Under the pieces are notes generated by a model. That model made no database searches. It was given only the letters and a program-made list of their open reading frames with translations, and was not told where the DNA came from. The translations under genes and the position numbers were made by a program. 61,161 bases of DNA from a virus, in the IMG/VR virus record IMGVR_UViG_3300037264_007944, positions 1 through 61,161 of that record. One strand, 5' to 3'. The number at the start of each line of letters is the position of its first letter. Position 1 is the first letter of the stretch. Of the stretch, positions 23,419 through 31,691 are shown in pieces.

Positions 23419-24795
23419 GTGAGATCGAACCACGTCCATCGGTGGAAGTCGCTCATCGGGCAGGAGCTGCCCATGGGATGCGATTGCGGAGCCCTTCTTG
23501 TCAAGAACATGAAGGTCGGCGGCAACACGATCACCCTTTCCCCATCCGGAGTCGGTGACGTCATCCGGTGGAGCGCGACTAAGGCGTCGGTCGCAGCTGG
23601 CGACATTGGAATGAGCACGACTACGGGTCGTCCGAGCGCCTTCATCGGTGGGGCTGCCAGGGATATTTCCGAAGACGCCACGAACTTGAATACGGCTCCC
23701 GGCTACGGGATCTACGGTTCCGGCAGTGACGGGTCTCCTTCTTCTCCTCTGGTTGCCAACACGACCCTGGCTTCAGGAGACCGGTGCGTCCGGTTCACGA
23801 ATCTTGATCTGGCCGGATTCATCCTGACCCCGAATACTGCCGACCGAAGCTGTGTTCTGACAATCAGCGGCACGTTGACCATGGGTGGCGGAACTATCGC
23901 GGCGGCGGCCGGAAGCACCGCCGGCGGTGCCGGTGGCGCTGGAGGAGGAACGGCGGGGGCTGGAGGGGCGGGCGGAAGCGGACGTTGGAATGTCTACGTT
24001 TATGCCAGGGCCATTTCAGGTTCCGGGACGTTCACGGCTACGGGCGGATCTGGCGCGAACGGTGTTGCCGGAACAGCTCCAGCCTCCAACACGGCCGGAA
24101 GCGGAGGGACGTCGGCTACCAATAGCAACGTGCAGTTCAACATCCAGACCCAGGCGTCGTCTACTGTTGGAGGTGCCGGTGCCGCTATCGGCGGGGCAGG
24201 CGGTGCCGCCAGAACCGCCCAGACAGTCGGTGCAAGATCAGCCGCTACCGCAAAAGACCTGCTTCGGTACTGGTACTTCAGCGGGCCACAGACCAACTCA
24301 ACCGGGGACAACCAGAGGGTCTGGGAGTCCTCCAACGGCGGTGGCGGGGGTGGTGGGAGTGCGCGTAACGTGAGCCCTTCCGGGGGCGGAGGCAGCGGTG
24401 CCGTCGGGTCCAGATTCATCGGCGTTGGCGGAGCCAGCGGAGCCGGTGCTACCGGCATAGCTGGGACCGGCGCGGGCGGAGGGGGCGGCGGGGCTGGCGG
24501 GCCGGGAAGCCTCATCATGGTCGTGTGCGAGACGTCCTCCGCGTCCCTGACCATCTCGGCGAACGGCGGAACTTCCGGAAACGGCGGCAGTGCAAGCTCG
24601 GCGACGGCAGGCGCAGGGTCAGGCTCAGGAGGCGCGTCCGGCGGGTCGGCTCTTTACATCGGCCCGGTAGGTGGGTCGGCCACGGTGACGGCCACAGGGT
24701 CGGCGGCCGGAGCCAGCGGTGGGACCGGGGTGGCGGCAGGGACTGGGTCCTCCGGAGGAAACGGTGTCGCCATGTCCATGACGAGGGAAACGTGA
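23419..24795 (+). CDS. Glycine-rich adhesin-like protein 3 of 3
   Basis: 458 aa from GTG 23419, one base after the previous stop; its first residues (RSNHVHRW) then align with copy 1. CDCG follows the HVHRW group, then VGGNTITLSPSGVGDVIRWSAT and a long GG-rich C-terminal half. A 27-residue longer version from 23338 would overlap copy 2 and is rejected. Stop overlaps the next GTG (GTGA). Confidence 0.75.
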   Translation: MRSNHVHRWKSLIGQELPMGCDCGALLVKNMKVGGNTITLSPSGVGDVIRWSATKASVAAGDIGMSTTTGRPSAFIGGAARDISEDATNLNTAPGYGIYGSGSDGSPSSPLVANTTLASGDRCVRFTNLDLAGFILTPNTADRSCVLTISGTLTMGGGTIAAAAGSTAGGAGGAGGGTAGAGGAGGSGRWNVYVYARAISGSGTFTATGGSGANGVAGTAPASNTAGSGGTSATNSNVQFNIQTQASSTVGGAGAAIGGAGGAARTAQTVGARSAATAKDLLRYWYFSGPQTNSTGDNQRVWESSNGGGGGGGSARNVSPSGGGGSGAVGSRFIGVGGASGAGATGIAGTGAGGGGGGAGGPGSLIMVVCETSSASLTISANGGTSGNGGSASSATAGAGSGSGGASGGSALYIGPVGGSATVTATGSAAGASGGTGVAAGTGSSGGNGVAMSMTRET

Positions 24796-25019
24796 TGATG
24801 TTCGTAGCGTACTGCAAGGGGTGCCTTCCGACGGCAACGGTGATAGGATGGGCGACCGTGGAAGAATCGGCGGCGTCCTTGAGGCACTCCGACCATCCGG
24901 ACGCGGAGGACGGGCACTTCTCCATGACCGACGGGGAGTGGGTGTCCGCGTACGTCCTTGGGGACGGTATTCAGACTGCGGCGAACATCGTGGCGGCTCA
25001 CTCGGACAGATTCGTGTAG
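24792..25019 (+). CDS. Small unknown protein
   Basis: 75 aa from GTG 24792. FVAYCKGCLP at the N-terminus contains a CxxC; DGEWVSAYVLGDGIQTA lies in the C-terminal half. It is cotranslated with the adhesin before it. Family not recognised. Confidence 0.6.
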   Translation: MMMFVAYCKGCLPTATVIGWATVEESAASLRHSDHPDAEDGHFSMTDGEWVSAYVLGDGIQTAANIVAAHSDRFV

Positions 25020-25027
25020 AGGACAAG

Positions 25028-25456
25028 ATGAACAAGTACGACGTCTACTGCAAGGGCCCGTTCCCTGACGGTCGAGGCCATGAGTGCTGGGTACGGGTCG
25101 TTGAACTTGAGCTTCCGGACAATGCCGATCCTCGCAGGCATCTGAGCAAGTACATGTGCTCGACCTGCGGAGTAGCTGAATCGGTCATCCGGCCGCTTTG
25201 CCAGCGGAACCTGATCCCCTGGTGGGATGCCGACTACCGAAAGACGATCATCGCGGCCTTGGAAGTCCCCTGCCGGATCTTCCCTCATGAAAAGACGGAC
25301 GCCTCCAGGCCCGGGGCGTACGACGACTGGGAGCGGCGCCAGAGCGGCGCGGTCATCGCCGCCCTGGTCAAGGTTCTCAGGAACGAGCGCATCCCCGAGC
25401 GAGAGATCGTCAGGATGGTCATGCGCAAGCGGCCCTTGCAGACTGTTACGGTGTAA
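25028..25456 (+). CDS. Small unknown protein with two Cys pairs
   Basis: 142 aa from ATG 25028, preceded by AGAGGAC. MCSTCG near residues 38-43 and other Cys/His residues suggest a zinc site. The C-terminal half is helical and basic (ALVKVLRNERIPEREIVRM). No family recognised. Confidence 0.65.
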   Translation: MNKYDVYCKGPFPDGRGHECWVRVVELELPDNADPRRHLSKYMCSTCGVAESVIRPLCQRNLIPWWDADYRKTIIAALEVPCRIFPHEKTDASRPGAYDDWERRQSGAVIAALVKVLRNERIPEREIVRMVMRKRPLQTVTV

Positions 25457-25458
25457 TT

Positions 25459-25596
25459 GTGCCTGACAGGGGGGCCTGGGTATACTGGAACTGCACACTG
25501 TGCAGTCTGGAGATCGGAAAGCTCGAGGAAGAGCTTGGGCCGCAGGAGGCCAAGAGGCCTGTCGTGACGATCGCCGGATCATGGAGGAAGTCGTAA
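25459..25596 (+). CDS. 45-aa CxxC protein
   Basis: The frame from GTG 25459 fills the gap between its neighbours exactly: two bases after the stop before and directly adjoining the GTG at 25597. It encodes RGAWVYWNCTLCSLEIGKLE, with CTLC as a probable metal ligand pair, and then a charged helix. Confidence 0.6.
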   Translation: MPDRGAWVYWNCTLCSLEIGKLEEELGPQEAKRPVVTIAGSWRKS

Positions 25597-26316
25597 GTGG
25601 GTCGCGTAGGTCTATTCGATCCTGAAGTCCTCCCGGCAGCCCTGTTCGACGAGACCGTCGTCCAGGAGGGCTGGTTCGACACGGACCTGATCCAGACCGC
25701 GGCGGCCCCGCCGGCCGCACCGGCGGCCCTTGTGGCGATCGCCGGCGTCTCCAGGGTCACGCTTTCCTGGACCGCGGTCCCCGGGGCGATCAACTACAGG
25801 GTCTACCGGTCACTCACGTCTGGCTTCGGGTACGTCCTCATCCAGGCGGGCGTCACCGCCACGACGACCATAGATTTCGCCGCGACGAACGGGACGCAGT
25901 ACTTCTACGTGATCGCCGCGTACGGCCCAGGCGGCGAGGGCCCGTACTCTCCCGAGGCGTTCGCCACCCCGTTCTCCGGAGCGACGGTCCCGCACGTCAC
26001 GCTGTACGACTTCGACGAGATGCGGGCTCAAGCCCTCGCCAACATCAAGGATCTGGACGTTCAGGTGAACCTGGACCTGGAAGCTCCAATCGGCGTCACC
26101 GACCTCGACGAGCTGGTCGCGGAGATCACAGAGCTGCGCCTGGTGCTGGTCTACTCCGAGAACGACAGCCCGTTCCAGGTGGACCTTGGGGCCGGCATGA
26201 GCCCCACGCTGCACACGCTGGTCTACATGATCCCGCAGCACTCCGGCCCGTTCATCCTGAATATCAACTGCCCGGCGCCATCTTCGATCCGTATGGTCAT
26301 CGGGGGTGATCTGTGA
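25597..26316 (+). CDS. Fibronectin type III-containing virion protein
   Basis: 239 aa from GTG 25597. Residues about 40-128 form an FN3 domain: SRVTLSWTAVPGAINYRVYRS, YVLIQAG, QYFYVIAAYGPGGEGPYS. The C-terminal 100 residues (NDSPFQVDLGAGMSP, LHTLVYMIPQ) repeat in the next gene. FN3 domains on phage particles mediate weak carbohydrate or surface binding. Probably virion surface. Confidence 0.8.
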   Translation: MGRVGLFDPEVLPAALFDETVVQEGWFDTDLIQTAAAPPAAPAALVAIAGVSRVTLSWTAVPGAINYRVYRSLTSGFGYVLIQAGVTATTTIDFAATNGTQYFYVIAAYGPGGEGPYSPEAFATPFSGATVPHVTLYDFDEMRAQALANIKDLDVQVNLDLEAPIGVTDLDELVAEITELRLVLVYSENDSPFQVDLGAGMSPTLHTLVYMIPQHSGPFILNINCPAPSSIRMVIGGDL

Positions 26317-26657
26317 GCTACTTGTACGACTACCAGTTCGTGAGCTACGAGTCGAAGACCGGCGACGTCGTGGTCGACACGTTCCTGCGGGCCTTCCCAG
26401 ACTTCATCGAGAGCCACGTTGACGCGCCTATTGGGGCGACAGACCTCTCCGGGATCCTGGCGTCTCTCGTGAATCCGAGATTCCTCATGATCTACTCCGT
26501 AAATCACAAACCGTTCCAGGTGGACCTTGGGGCGGGCCCGGTCCCGATAAGCAACACCACCTTCATCACCTCACTTAAGCAGGGTGTCGCGGCATCCATC
26601 GGCGTGGTCTGCCAGGACCTGAACCACCTCCGGGTCGTGGCGGCCGGCGTCCAATAA
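26313..26657 (+). CDS. Paralogue of the FN3 protein C-terminal domain
   Basis: 114 aa from GTG 26313 (GTGA overlap). VDTFLRAFPDFIESHVDAPIG and NHKPFQVDLGAGPVPISN correspond to the C-terminal region of the preceding protein. Two neighbouring copies suggest a hetero-oligomer in which only one partner carries the FN3 domain. Function unknown. Confidence 0.68.
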   Translation: MSYLYDYQFVSYESKTGDVVVDTFLRAFPDFIESHVDAPIGATDLSGILASLVNPRFLMIYSVNHKPFQVDLGAGPVPISNTTFITSLKQGVAASIGVVCQDLNHLRVVAAGVQ

Positions 26658-26665
26658 GATCCTGG

Positions 26666-26693
26666 GAACGACCCACGATCACCGTGCTATGAT
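26666..26693 (+). promoter_or_regulatory. Phage promoter, GAACGAC-N15-TATGAT
   Basis: GAACGAC (26666-26672), 15 bases, TATGAT (26688-26693). The ATG at 26689 is part of the -10 and cannot be the translation start of a message made here; the ATG at 26701 is seven bases past the -10, giving a leaderless mRNA. Confidence 0.78.
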
Positions 26694-26700
26694 GAGCGCG

Positions 26701-27765
26701 ATGAATCCCTTCGCCGTCGAGGCACGTATTCGGGATCTTGCGGACCAGGCCGCGACGACCTTCTTGTCGCCGCTGTCTGAGAAGCGGGCCTCCCCTGAAT
26801 GGATCTCGAAGAACGCCGAGAAAGTCCTGGCCGACGCCGGGGCCGACCTGACGAAGGTCGTGACCAAGATCGCCTTCGACGAGAACCTCAACCCGCACGA
26901 GGTCGCCCGCGTCTGCGAGGAAGCCAACAAGGAGGTCTTCGGCCGGCTCTACAAGAGCTCGGACGACAAGACCTTCAGCTTCCCAGTCGCCGACGCGACC
27001 CAGGTCCTCGGTGCGCTGGATCGCCCCTACCAGGGCCCAGGCGACATCTACCTGCCCGTCGAACACCCAAAATACGCCGCTCTTCAGAAAACGGCCAAGG
27101 CTCCCAGCAACGACTCCTGGGCGAGATCCGCGCTCGTCCCCACGGAGGCTCAGGCGCTCCAGCTCCAGCATCAGGAGGAGAAGGACGCGCACGACGCCTT
27201 CAAGGAGTTCACGATGGAGGCTGAGGCCGGAAAGCACCAGGCCGCGCTCGACTTCGCCAAGATGGCGCGCGACATGGTGCTTGAAGGAGAGCGCACACCG
27301 AGCGAGATTTTTGCGATGGTCAAAGAGGCGCGGCCCGGCCAGCCCCTCATCGAGAAGGCTGCCCGGGAGCTTCTCGCACTTGTCACGGTTCTCACGGGCG
27401 CCAAGTTCCACGAGGGCGCGTCCGACGTCGTGAAGTACGCCAAGGCGCTGCTCGGCGTCTCGGAGACCGGAGGCGGCAGCGTCCCGTCCGACGATCTTCG
27501 TGACGTCACCCCCGAGCAGTACGAGTTCTGGACGAAGTCGCCCGGCCAGCCGGTCGAGGCGTTCATCGGCCCCGTGTCGTCCGGCGGAGATCCAGTCCGC
27601 ATCATCAACGGCGGCCACAAGCTCTTCATGAACCTCGACACGCTGATCGACCAGTCCAACAAGGAGGGCTGGGGGAACAAGGGTCTCCTCCTCTCCCAGG
27701 ATCGCGTTCGCTCAATCGCGCGCAACGTGGTCAACTGGAAGGGCAAGAGCGAGGGCGTCGCGTAG
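26701..27765 (+). CDS. Unknown helical protein, probable virion component
   Basis: 354 aa from ATG 26701. Helix-rich and charged; NPFAVEARIRDLADQA at the N-terminus, ALQKTAKAP in the middle with the K-T-A motif shared by head-region proteins, and a C-terminal domain with VRIINGGHKLFMNLDTLID. No enzyme motif recognised. It opens a leaderless transcript whose following genes are beta-rich small proteins. Confidence 0.65.
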   Translation: MNPFAVEARIRDLADQAATTFLSPLSEKRASPEWISKNAEKVLADAGADLTKVVTKIAFDENLNPHEVARVCEEANKEVFGRLYKSSDDKTFSFPVADATQVLGALDRPYQGPGDIYLPVEHPKYAALQKTAKAPSNDSWARSALVPTEAQALQLQHQEEKDAHDAFKEFTMEAEAGKHQAALDFAKMARDMVLEGERTPSEIFAMVKEARPGQPLIEKAARELLALVTVLTGAKFHEGASDVVKYAKALLGVSETGGGSVPSDDLRDVTPEQYEFWTKSPGQPVEAFIGPVSSGGDPVRIINGGHKLFMNLDTLIDQSNKEGWGNKGLLLSQDRVRSIARNVVNWKGKSEGVA

Positions 27766-27776
27766 CGACGGCACGA

Positions 27777-28184
27777 ATGAGCTTCAAGAGCGAGCTGAGA
27801 GTTTCCGTGACCGTGATTGACGAGGACCTCCCGTCCCCGGGCCTCGAGGTCCTCGAGGAGAAGGTCGAGTCCGTCACCACGATCGACGAGTTCCTGGAGA
27901 TGGCCCTCACGGTCCCCTTCACGGCGCTCGACATCCCCTTCACGAACGGGAAGCCGATCGTGTTCAGCACCTGGGGGCTGGCCCCGCACCAGATCTTCAT
28001 CAAGTCGACCGGGCCCATCGGGGTCGTGCAGTACATGACGATTCCTGATACGGCCTTCCTGCAGCCGTGCCGGTCCGAGCTCGTCATGACGTATGATGTG
28101 GCGAATCCTCCGACCGAGATCAGGCTGCTCAACCTCAACGCGGCCCCTGTGGACGTCAAGATTTTGGTATCCTCGAAGAATTAA
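27777..28184 (+). CDS. Small beta-rich protein, paralogue of next
   Basis: 135 aa. IDEFLEMALTVPFTALD corresponds to QDEFLEMSVTVPAAAVD of the gene at 28199, and both end with V(D/Q)VKI(L/V)(V/L)xSxN. Probable strand-rich virion decoration or fibre protein. Not assigned to a family. Confidence 0.65.
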   Translation: MSFKSELRVSVTVIDEDLPSPGLEVLEEKVESVTTIDEFLEMALTVPFTALDIPFTNGKPIVFSTWGLAPHQIFIKSTGPIGVVQYMTIPDTAFLQPCRSELVMTYDVANPPTEIRLLNLNAAPVDVKILVSSKN

Positions 28185-28198
28185 CGTAGGAGAGTTCT

Positions 28199-28576
28199 AT
28201 GGCGCACACCGTCACCCTGAACGCGTCGATGCTCATCCAGGACACGAGCGGCGCGGCCCCCGTCACGGTCGCGAACGACTCCAAGACCGACCAGCTCACC
28301 GCCCAGGACGAGTTCCTGGAGATGTCGGTGACCGTGCCGGCCGCGGCGGTCGATCAGACGATTGACCTGACCACGCCCGGTCTGTCGGCGCGGACGCTCT
28401 ACATCACCACGACACAGCCCCTCACGATGAAGCAGGGCGTGTCGGTGTTCGCCCAGCCGATCCGGTCGATCTTCGCGGCCACTTACGAGTCGGCCAACGT
28501 GCCCGCGAGCCTGAAGTTCTCGAACGCGGGCGCGATCGCCGCTCAGGTCAAGATCGTCCTCGGGTCGCAGAACTAA
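28199..28576 (+). CDS. Small beta-rich protein, paralogue of previous
   Basis: 125 aa with GTAGGAGAG before the ATG. TVTLNASMLIQDTSGA at the N-terminus, then DEFLEMSVTVP, and AAQVKIVLGSQN at the end. It and its neighbour are about 30-40% alike by eye. Two hairpins follow its stop, suggesting a transcript end or processing point. Confidence 0.65.
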   Translation: MAHTVTLNASMLIQDTSGAAPVTVANDSKTDQLTAQDEFLEMSVTVPAAAVDQTIDLTTPGLSARTLYITTTQPLTMKQGVSVFAQPIRSIFAATYESANVPASLKFSNAGAIAAQVKIVLGSQN

Positions 28577-28587
28577 GCCCTTTTCCG

Positions 28588-28656
28588 CCGCGCCGTCAGG
28601 CGCGGAGGATGAGATAGGGCTCGCCGGGCTCCTCCTTCAATGGAGGGGCCCGGCGG
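28588..28656 (+). terminator. Two tandem GC hairpins, possible termination or processing site
   Basis: CCGCGCC (28588-28594) pairs with GGCGCGG (28599-28605) around a GTCA loop. A second stem runs 28622-28656, with CGCCGGG...CCTCC pairing with GGAGG...CCCGGCG. Only a weak pyrimidine run (TCTTCCCC) follows, so termination may be partial. Confidence 0.5.
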
Positions 28657-28674
28657 TCTTCCCCGCGGAACAAA

Positions 28675-28956
28675 ATGCCTACGCCAGGCGTTCAGCTCCT
28701 GATGAAGCGCCACTTGGACGCCCTCAACCGGCTGCGCCGGCTTGGGAAGGGCTCCGTGAAGTTGTCGTCGGAACGAGCCCCCATGCAGAATCAAGTCGCC
28801 AACGTGCTCTCAGCGTCCGGCATCGCTCCGGAGAAGCAGGCGGAGATCTACAAGAAGATCCTTCTCAAGGCCGCTCCGGTGACGCCCGGGGTCATCCCCA
28901 AAGTGTCGTTTGCGCGAGACGCCTTGAGGCAGTTCTGCAAACGTGTGGTAGAGTAA
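28675..28956 (+). CDS. Small basic protein, unknown
   Basis: 93 aa, Arg/Lys-rich and helical (LMKRHLDALNRLRRLGKGSVKL; EKQAEIYKKILLKAA). The ribosome binding site is weak. It follows the hairpin pair. Family not recognised. Confidence 0.6.
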   Translation: MPTPGVQLLMKRHLDALNRLRRLGKGSVKLSSERAPMQNQVANVLSASGIAPEKQAEIYKKILLKAAPVTPGVIPKVSFARDALRQFCKRVVE

Positions 28957-28960
28957 TCGT

Positions 28961-29494
28961 ATGAGCTCAGAGGCGGTGAAACGTCTTGAACTCGTGCGCC
29001 AGTACCTGCTGGACGTGTTCCACAATCCGGCCTCAATCCTCGAGGCGTCCGACGCCGTCAACTACGTCAAGTTCAACTTCCACGAGGCCGTGAAGGCCGC
29101 GCGCGCGGCTGCAGACCTCCGCCGCGGTGTCAGGCGAATCGGAATCGGCGCCAAGGCCATCGCGTCGCTCACGACGTTCCAGCTCGAGAGCGAGATGACC
29201 GAGCTACGGCTGCAGCGAATGTGGCCGGTGATCTCGAGCCAGGAGACGTTCGAGAGCTGGTTCCACAAGAATCTGCTCTCCCCAGTGGTCGCCGAGGAAG
29301 ATCGCATCCTCGGCCATTCAACGGGCCACATCGCGCATACGGGCTCCGGGGTGGGGTCCTACTTCGACCGGGTGGCGGAATCCTTTCGATTCAAGGTCTG
29401 GGAGGTAGTCCACTTCCCAGAGGCGAAGGATGTGCCGCCGCGTATCCTTCCGTGCCCAGACGAAACAAAGCCTCCACCAAAGAAGGCGGTATAG
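28961..29494 (+). CDS. Unknown helical protein
   Basis: 177 aa. The N-terminal two-thirds is helical (VKRLELVRQYLLDVF, VKFNFHEAVKAARAAADLRRG), then a segment with HSTGHIAHTGSGVG and a Pro/Lys-rich C-terminus. It starts four bases after the previous gene. No family recognised. Confidence 0.65.
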   Translation: MSSEAVKRLELVRQYLLDVFHNPASILEASDAVNYVKFNFHEAVKAARAAADLRRGVRRIGIGAKAIASLTTFQLESEMTELRLQRMWPVISSQETFESWFHKNLLSPVVAEEDRILGHSTGHIAHTGSGVGSYFDRVAESFRFKVWEVVHFPEAKDVPPRILPCPDETKPPPKKAV

Positions 29495-29498
29495 CTTC

Positions 29499-29768
29499 AT
29501 GTTGAACACCATGGTTTTACAGGCAGAGCAGATTTCTCAGGCGGCCAGCACCATTATGTCCGCCGGCGTCATCGGTGCGTGCCTCGTGTCCCTGGCGATT
29601 TGGCACGTCCTGCTGTCCAGGAAGTACGACAAGCGCGTCGACTCCATGCTGGCGCGGGAGCGCGAGTTTCAGGAGATCCAGTCGGCCGCCCTGGAAAAGT
29701 ACAGGACCGCCATGGAAAGCGTCGCGAAAACCCTAGATCTTGTTGTGACGTTGATCCGTGATAGATAG
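29499..29768 (+). CDS. Small membrane protein with coiled coil (holin-like)
   Basis: 89 aa from ATG 29499. One membrane helix (about 17-40, STIMSAGVIGACLVSLAIWHVLL) is followed by a charged helix (REREFQEIQSAALEKYR). This plan resembles small class III holins or membrane anchors. With a second one-helix protein directly downstream, a lysis role is possible but no endolysin is adjacent. Confidence 0.6.
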   Translation: MLNTMVLQAEQISQAASTIMSAGVIGACLVSLAIWHVLLSRKYDKRVDSMLAREREFQEIQSAALEKYRTAMESVAKTLDLVVTLIRDR

Positions 29769-29807
29769 ACTGGCCCACGGCTTGCGTCTCGTATTACAGG
29801 AGGCGTT

Positions 29808-30185
29808 ATGGGCATGACAGCAACGATCGCAGTGCTGGCCGCCATACTCACGTTCGGGTGGATCGTTGTGAGCTCGGTCCGCCACATCAGGCGTGAACGC
29901 GCGGCGGTAGAGTGCCAGGTCGGGTCCATCGTCCTCGAGCAGCGCATCAAGGAGTGCAGCGTGGCCGAGGTCGAGGGCAGGGTCATGGGGAGCATGCGGG
30001 AGATCAGCGATATAGTCGCCCGCCGGGCTCCGACGAAGATGCGGGAGAGGATGGCCCCAGAGATGACCCCGAGGGATCTCAGGGCGGTCGACCCACTTGG
30101 CGACGAGACTCGAACCATGATGGCGATCCGGGTCAAGGCCGAGGACATCGGGCGAATGGTCAAGTCAAAGAGATCGAAATTTTGA
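29808..30185 (+). CDS. Single-pass membrane protein
   Basis: 125 aa with CAGGAGG before the ATG. The N-terminal membrane helix (about 5-25, TIAVLAAILTFGWIVVSSV) is followed by basic residues and a charged cytoplasmic domain. It could work with the membrane protein before it. Family not recognised. Confidence 0.62.
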   Translation: MGMTATIAVLAAILTFGWIVVSSVRHIRRERAAVECQVGSIVLEQRIKECSVAEVEGRVMGSMREISDIVARRAPTKMRERMAPEMTPRDLRAVDPLGDETRTMMAIRVKAEDIGRMVKSKRSKF

Positions 30186-30188
30186 CCT

Positions 30189-30536
30189 ATGTCTGAGTAC
30201 GATTACCTCCTGCATTTCGACAAAGCGAAAATGGTCGCCCTATCGGAGTCCATCAAGAAGGAGCTGGTCGCCGAGGGTCTGACGGCAAACCTCTGGTCGA
30301 TGGAGCCCTGGAAACTCGCATTCGACGTCCGCTCCGCCATGAGCGACTTCGCCAGCGTGATCCACAAGATTTACCAGAGGCCGGAAGTCACGACGGTGTC
30401 CATGGGGGTCGAGCCTGGGACCCGCCTCGTAATGATCCACATATCCCTGTCCGAGCGGTGGTTCATCGCGGAAGAGAAGAAGAATGGGAAAGCAAGCAAG
30501 CGCCACCCGGAAGACGCCGGCGGCGACCTCGCATAA
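30189..30536 (+). CDS. Unknown small protein
   Basis: 115 aa. An N-terminal helical part (FDKAKMVALSESIKKELVAEG) is followed by strands (VTTVSMGV, TRLVMIHISLSERWFI). It overlaps the next gene by 53 bases, an unusually long overlap for this genome, so the C-terminus of this one or the start of the next may be misplaced. Confidence 0.58.
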   Translation: MSEYDYLLHFDKAKMVALSESIKKELVAEGLTANLWSMEPWKLAFDVRSAMSDFASVIHKIYQRPEVTTVSMGVEPGTRLVMIHISLSERWFIAEEKKNGKASKRHPEDAGGDLA

Positions 30537-30900
30537 GGGGAAGCGGACCCTCGTCAAGCGAGGGATTCCAGCTGTCGCCGGCGCCGGGAAGATCGTCGTC
30601 GTCAAGCGCGGCGAGGACCTCCACTCCGCCCTCGAGACGCGCTACATTCTCATGCAGAAGGACGTCGAGACGGTCGAATTCTTCTGGAATACCCTCATGA
30701 AGCCGGAGAAGGCCTACTCCGAGACGAAGGAGTGGCCGGAACACCTCGCGCTCGTGAACAAGTGGGAACTCCACGAAGGCGTGAAGACGATCTACGAGTA
30801 CCGTGCGAAGATGCGCAAGCTGAAGGTGTGGATCGACCACTTCCAGGCCGGTCGCGATTATGAGCTGACCGTGGACGAAGTTGTGGAGATCCAGTCGTGA
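30484..30900 (+). CDS. Unknown protein with basic N-terminus
   Basis: 138 aa. The N-terminal 30 residues are very basic (GKQASATRKTPAATSHKGKR). The rest is helical with aromatic residues (VEFFWNTLMKPEKAYSETKEWPEHL; YEYRAKMRKLKVWIDHF). If translation starts later than 30484 the long overlap with the previous gene would shrink. Stop overlaps next GTG. Confidence 0.6.
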   Translation: MGKQASATRKTPAATSHKGKRTLVKRGIPAVAGAGKIVVVKRGEDLHSALETRYILMQKDVETVEFFWNTLMKPEKAYSETKEWPEHLALVNKWELHEGVKTIYEYRAKMRKLKVWIDHFQAGRDYELTVDEVVEIQS

Positions 30901-31667
30901 GCGCAGGTGAGAAAGTCGCAAAGCTCCCAGCGGGGTTCCCGGCCGGTCGCCTGCGCCTGAGCAAGACCCTGTCGAGGGGGATCAGCGACCGTGCGACGGG
31001 TATGAACAGAACCCTTCCTCCGATGGTCTCTCCTCTCGGCGGCCAGGCTCCAGGCCGCACGCCGACGTCTACGCAGCAGGGGGACGTCAGGACCATCCAG
31101 GCCAGGGGCAGGGGGACCCTCAGCGAGACCGTCGCCGCGAAGGCGAACCAGAAGGTCGCCCCTCAGGACAGGTCCCAGGTGACGCCGCATGGCGAGGCCA
31201 TGCCGCACAACGAGGGTGATGGCGCGAGCCGCGGCTCGTCGCCGTTCCAGGACGTCAGGGCGCAGAAGGAGGCCCGCGCCGTCCTTCGGGAGTCCCTCGG
31301 CAAATTGTCGATGGCCATGCGCCCGGCCGACATGGTGAGCTTCATGTCCCACGCGTTCGACAAACGTCACATCACGCGGTTCAGAACAGATCCGGTGAAG
31401 CTACTGGAGCCGGCACTGAAGCAGATGAAAGAAGTCCGCCCGCTCCCGGAGATCGCCGGGCACGGCTTTGTCGCCCACCTGCCTGGCGAGCACAAGATCA
31501 TGGGCAAGATCGACTCGCTCGGATGGGTCAAGCCGCGTACGTTCTACGGCCCCGGGCAGGCCCACGACAAGAGGCGCGGAGACGTCGACATCACCAAGGC
31601 CATCTCCGACATCAAGAACAAGATGAAGGGCGACGAGGGCGGTCAGCTTCTCGGGGAACAGCTATAG
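30897..31667 (+). CDS. Unknown low-complexity protein
   Basis: 256 aa from GTG 30897. The N-terminal half is disordered-looking and rich in Gly, Pro, Gln, Arg; the C-terminal half has ESLGKLSMAMRPADMVSFMSHAFDKRHI and GDVDITKAISDIKNKMKGD. No family recognised. The promoter at 31656 lies in its last codons. Confidence 0.62.
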   Translation: MSAGEKVAKLPAGFPAGRLRLSKTLSRGISDRATGMNRTLPPMVSPLGGQAPGRTPTSTQQGDVRTIQARGRGTLSETVAAKANQKVAPQDRSQVTPHGEAMPHNEGDGASRGSSPFQDVRAQKEARAVLRESLGKLSMAMRPADMVSFMSHAFDKRHITRFRTDPVKLLEPALKQMKEVRPLPEIAGHGFVAHLPGEHKIMGKIDSLGWVKPRTFYGPGQAHDKRRGDVDITKAISDIKNKMKGDEGGQLLGEQL

Positions 31668-31683
31668 CTTTGTCGGGTATAGT
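31656..31683 (+). promoter_or_regulatory. Phage promoter, GAACAGC-N15-TATAGT
   Basis: GAACAGC (31656-31662) as at the helicase promoter, 15 bases, TATAGT (31678-31683). The GTG at 31692 lies eight bases after the -10. Confidence 0.6.
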
Positions 31684-31691
31684 GGCTCTCT

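Noticed and set aside
20632-24795. Dense short repeats, considered as a CRISPR or DNA-level repeat array
   Set aside because: The repeats are irregular glycine codons of the adhesin-like genes, without constant repeat length or unique spacers.
25482-25492. TATACT resembling the phage -10
   Set aside because: It lies in codons of the 45-aa gene at 25459, there is no GAACRRC box 15 bases upstream, and no start codon follows at the typical distance.
28947-28960. TAGAGT six bases before the ATG at 28961
   Set aside because: The -10 to start spacing fits the leaderless pattern, but the bases at the upstream box position (AGGCAGT) do not match.
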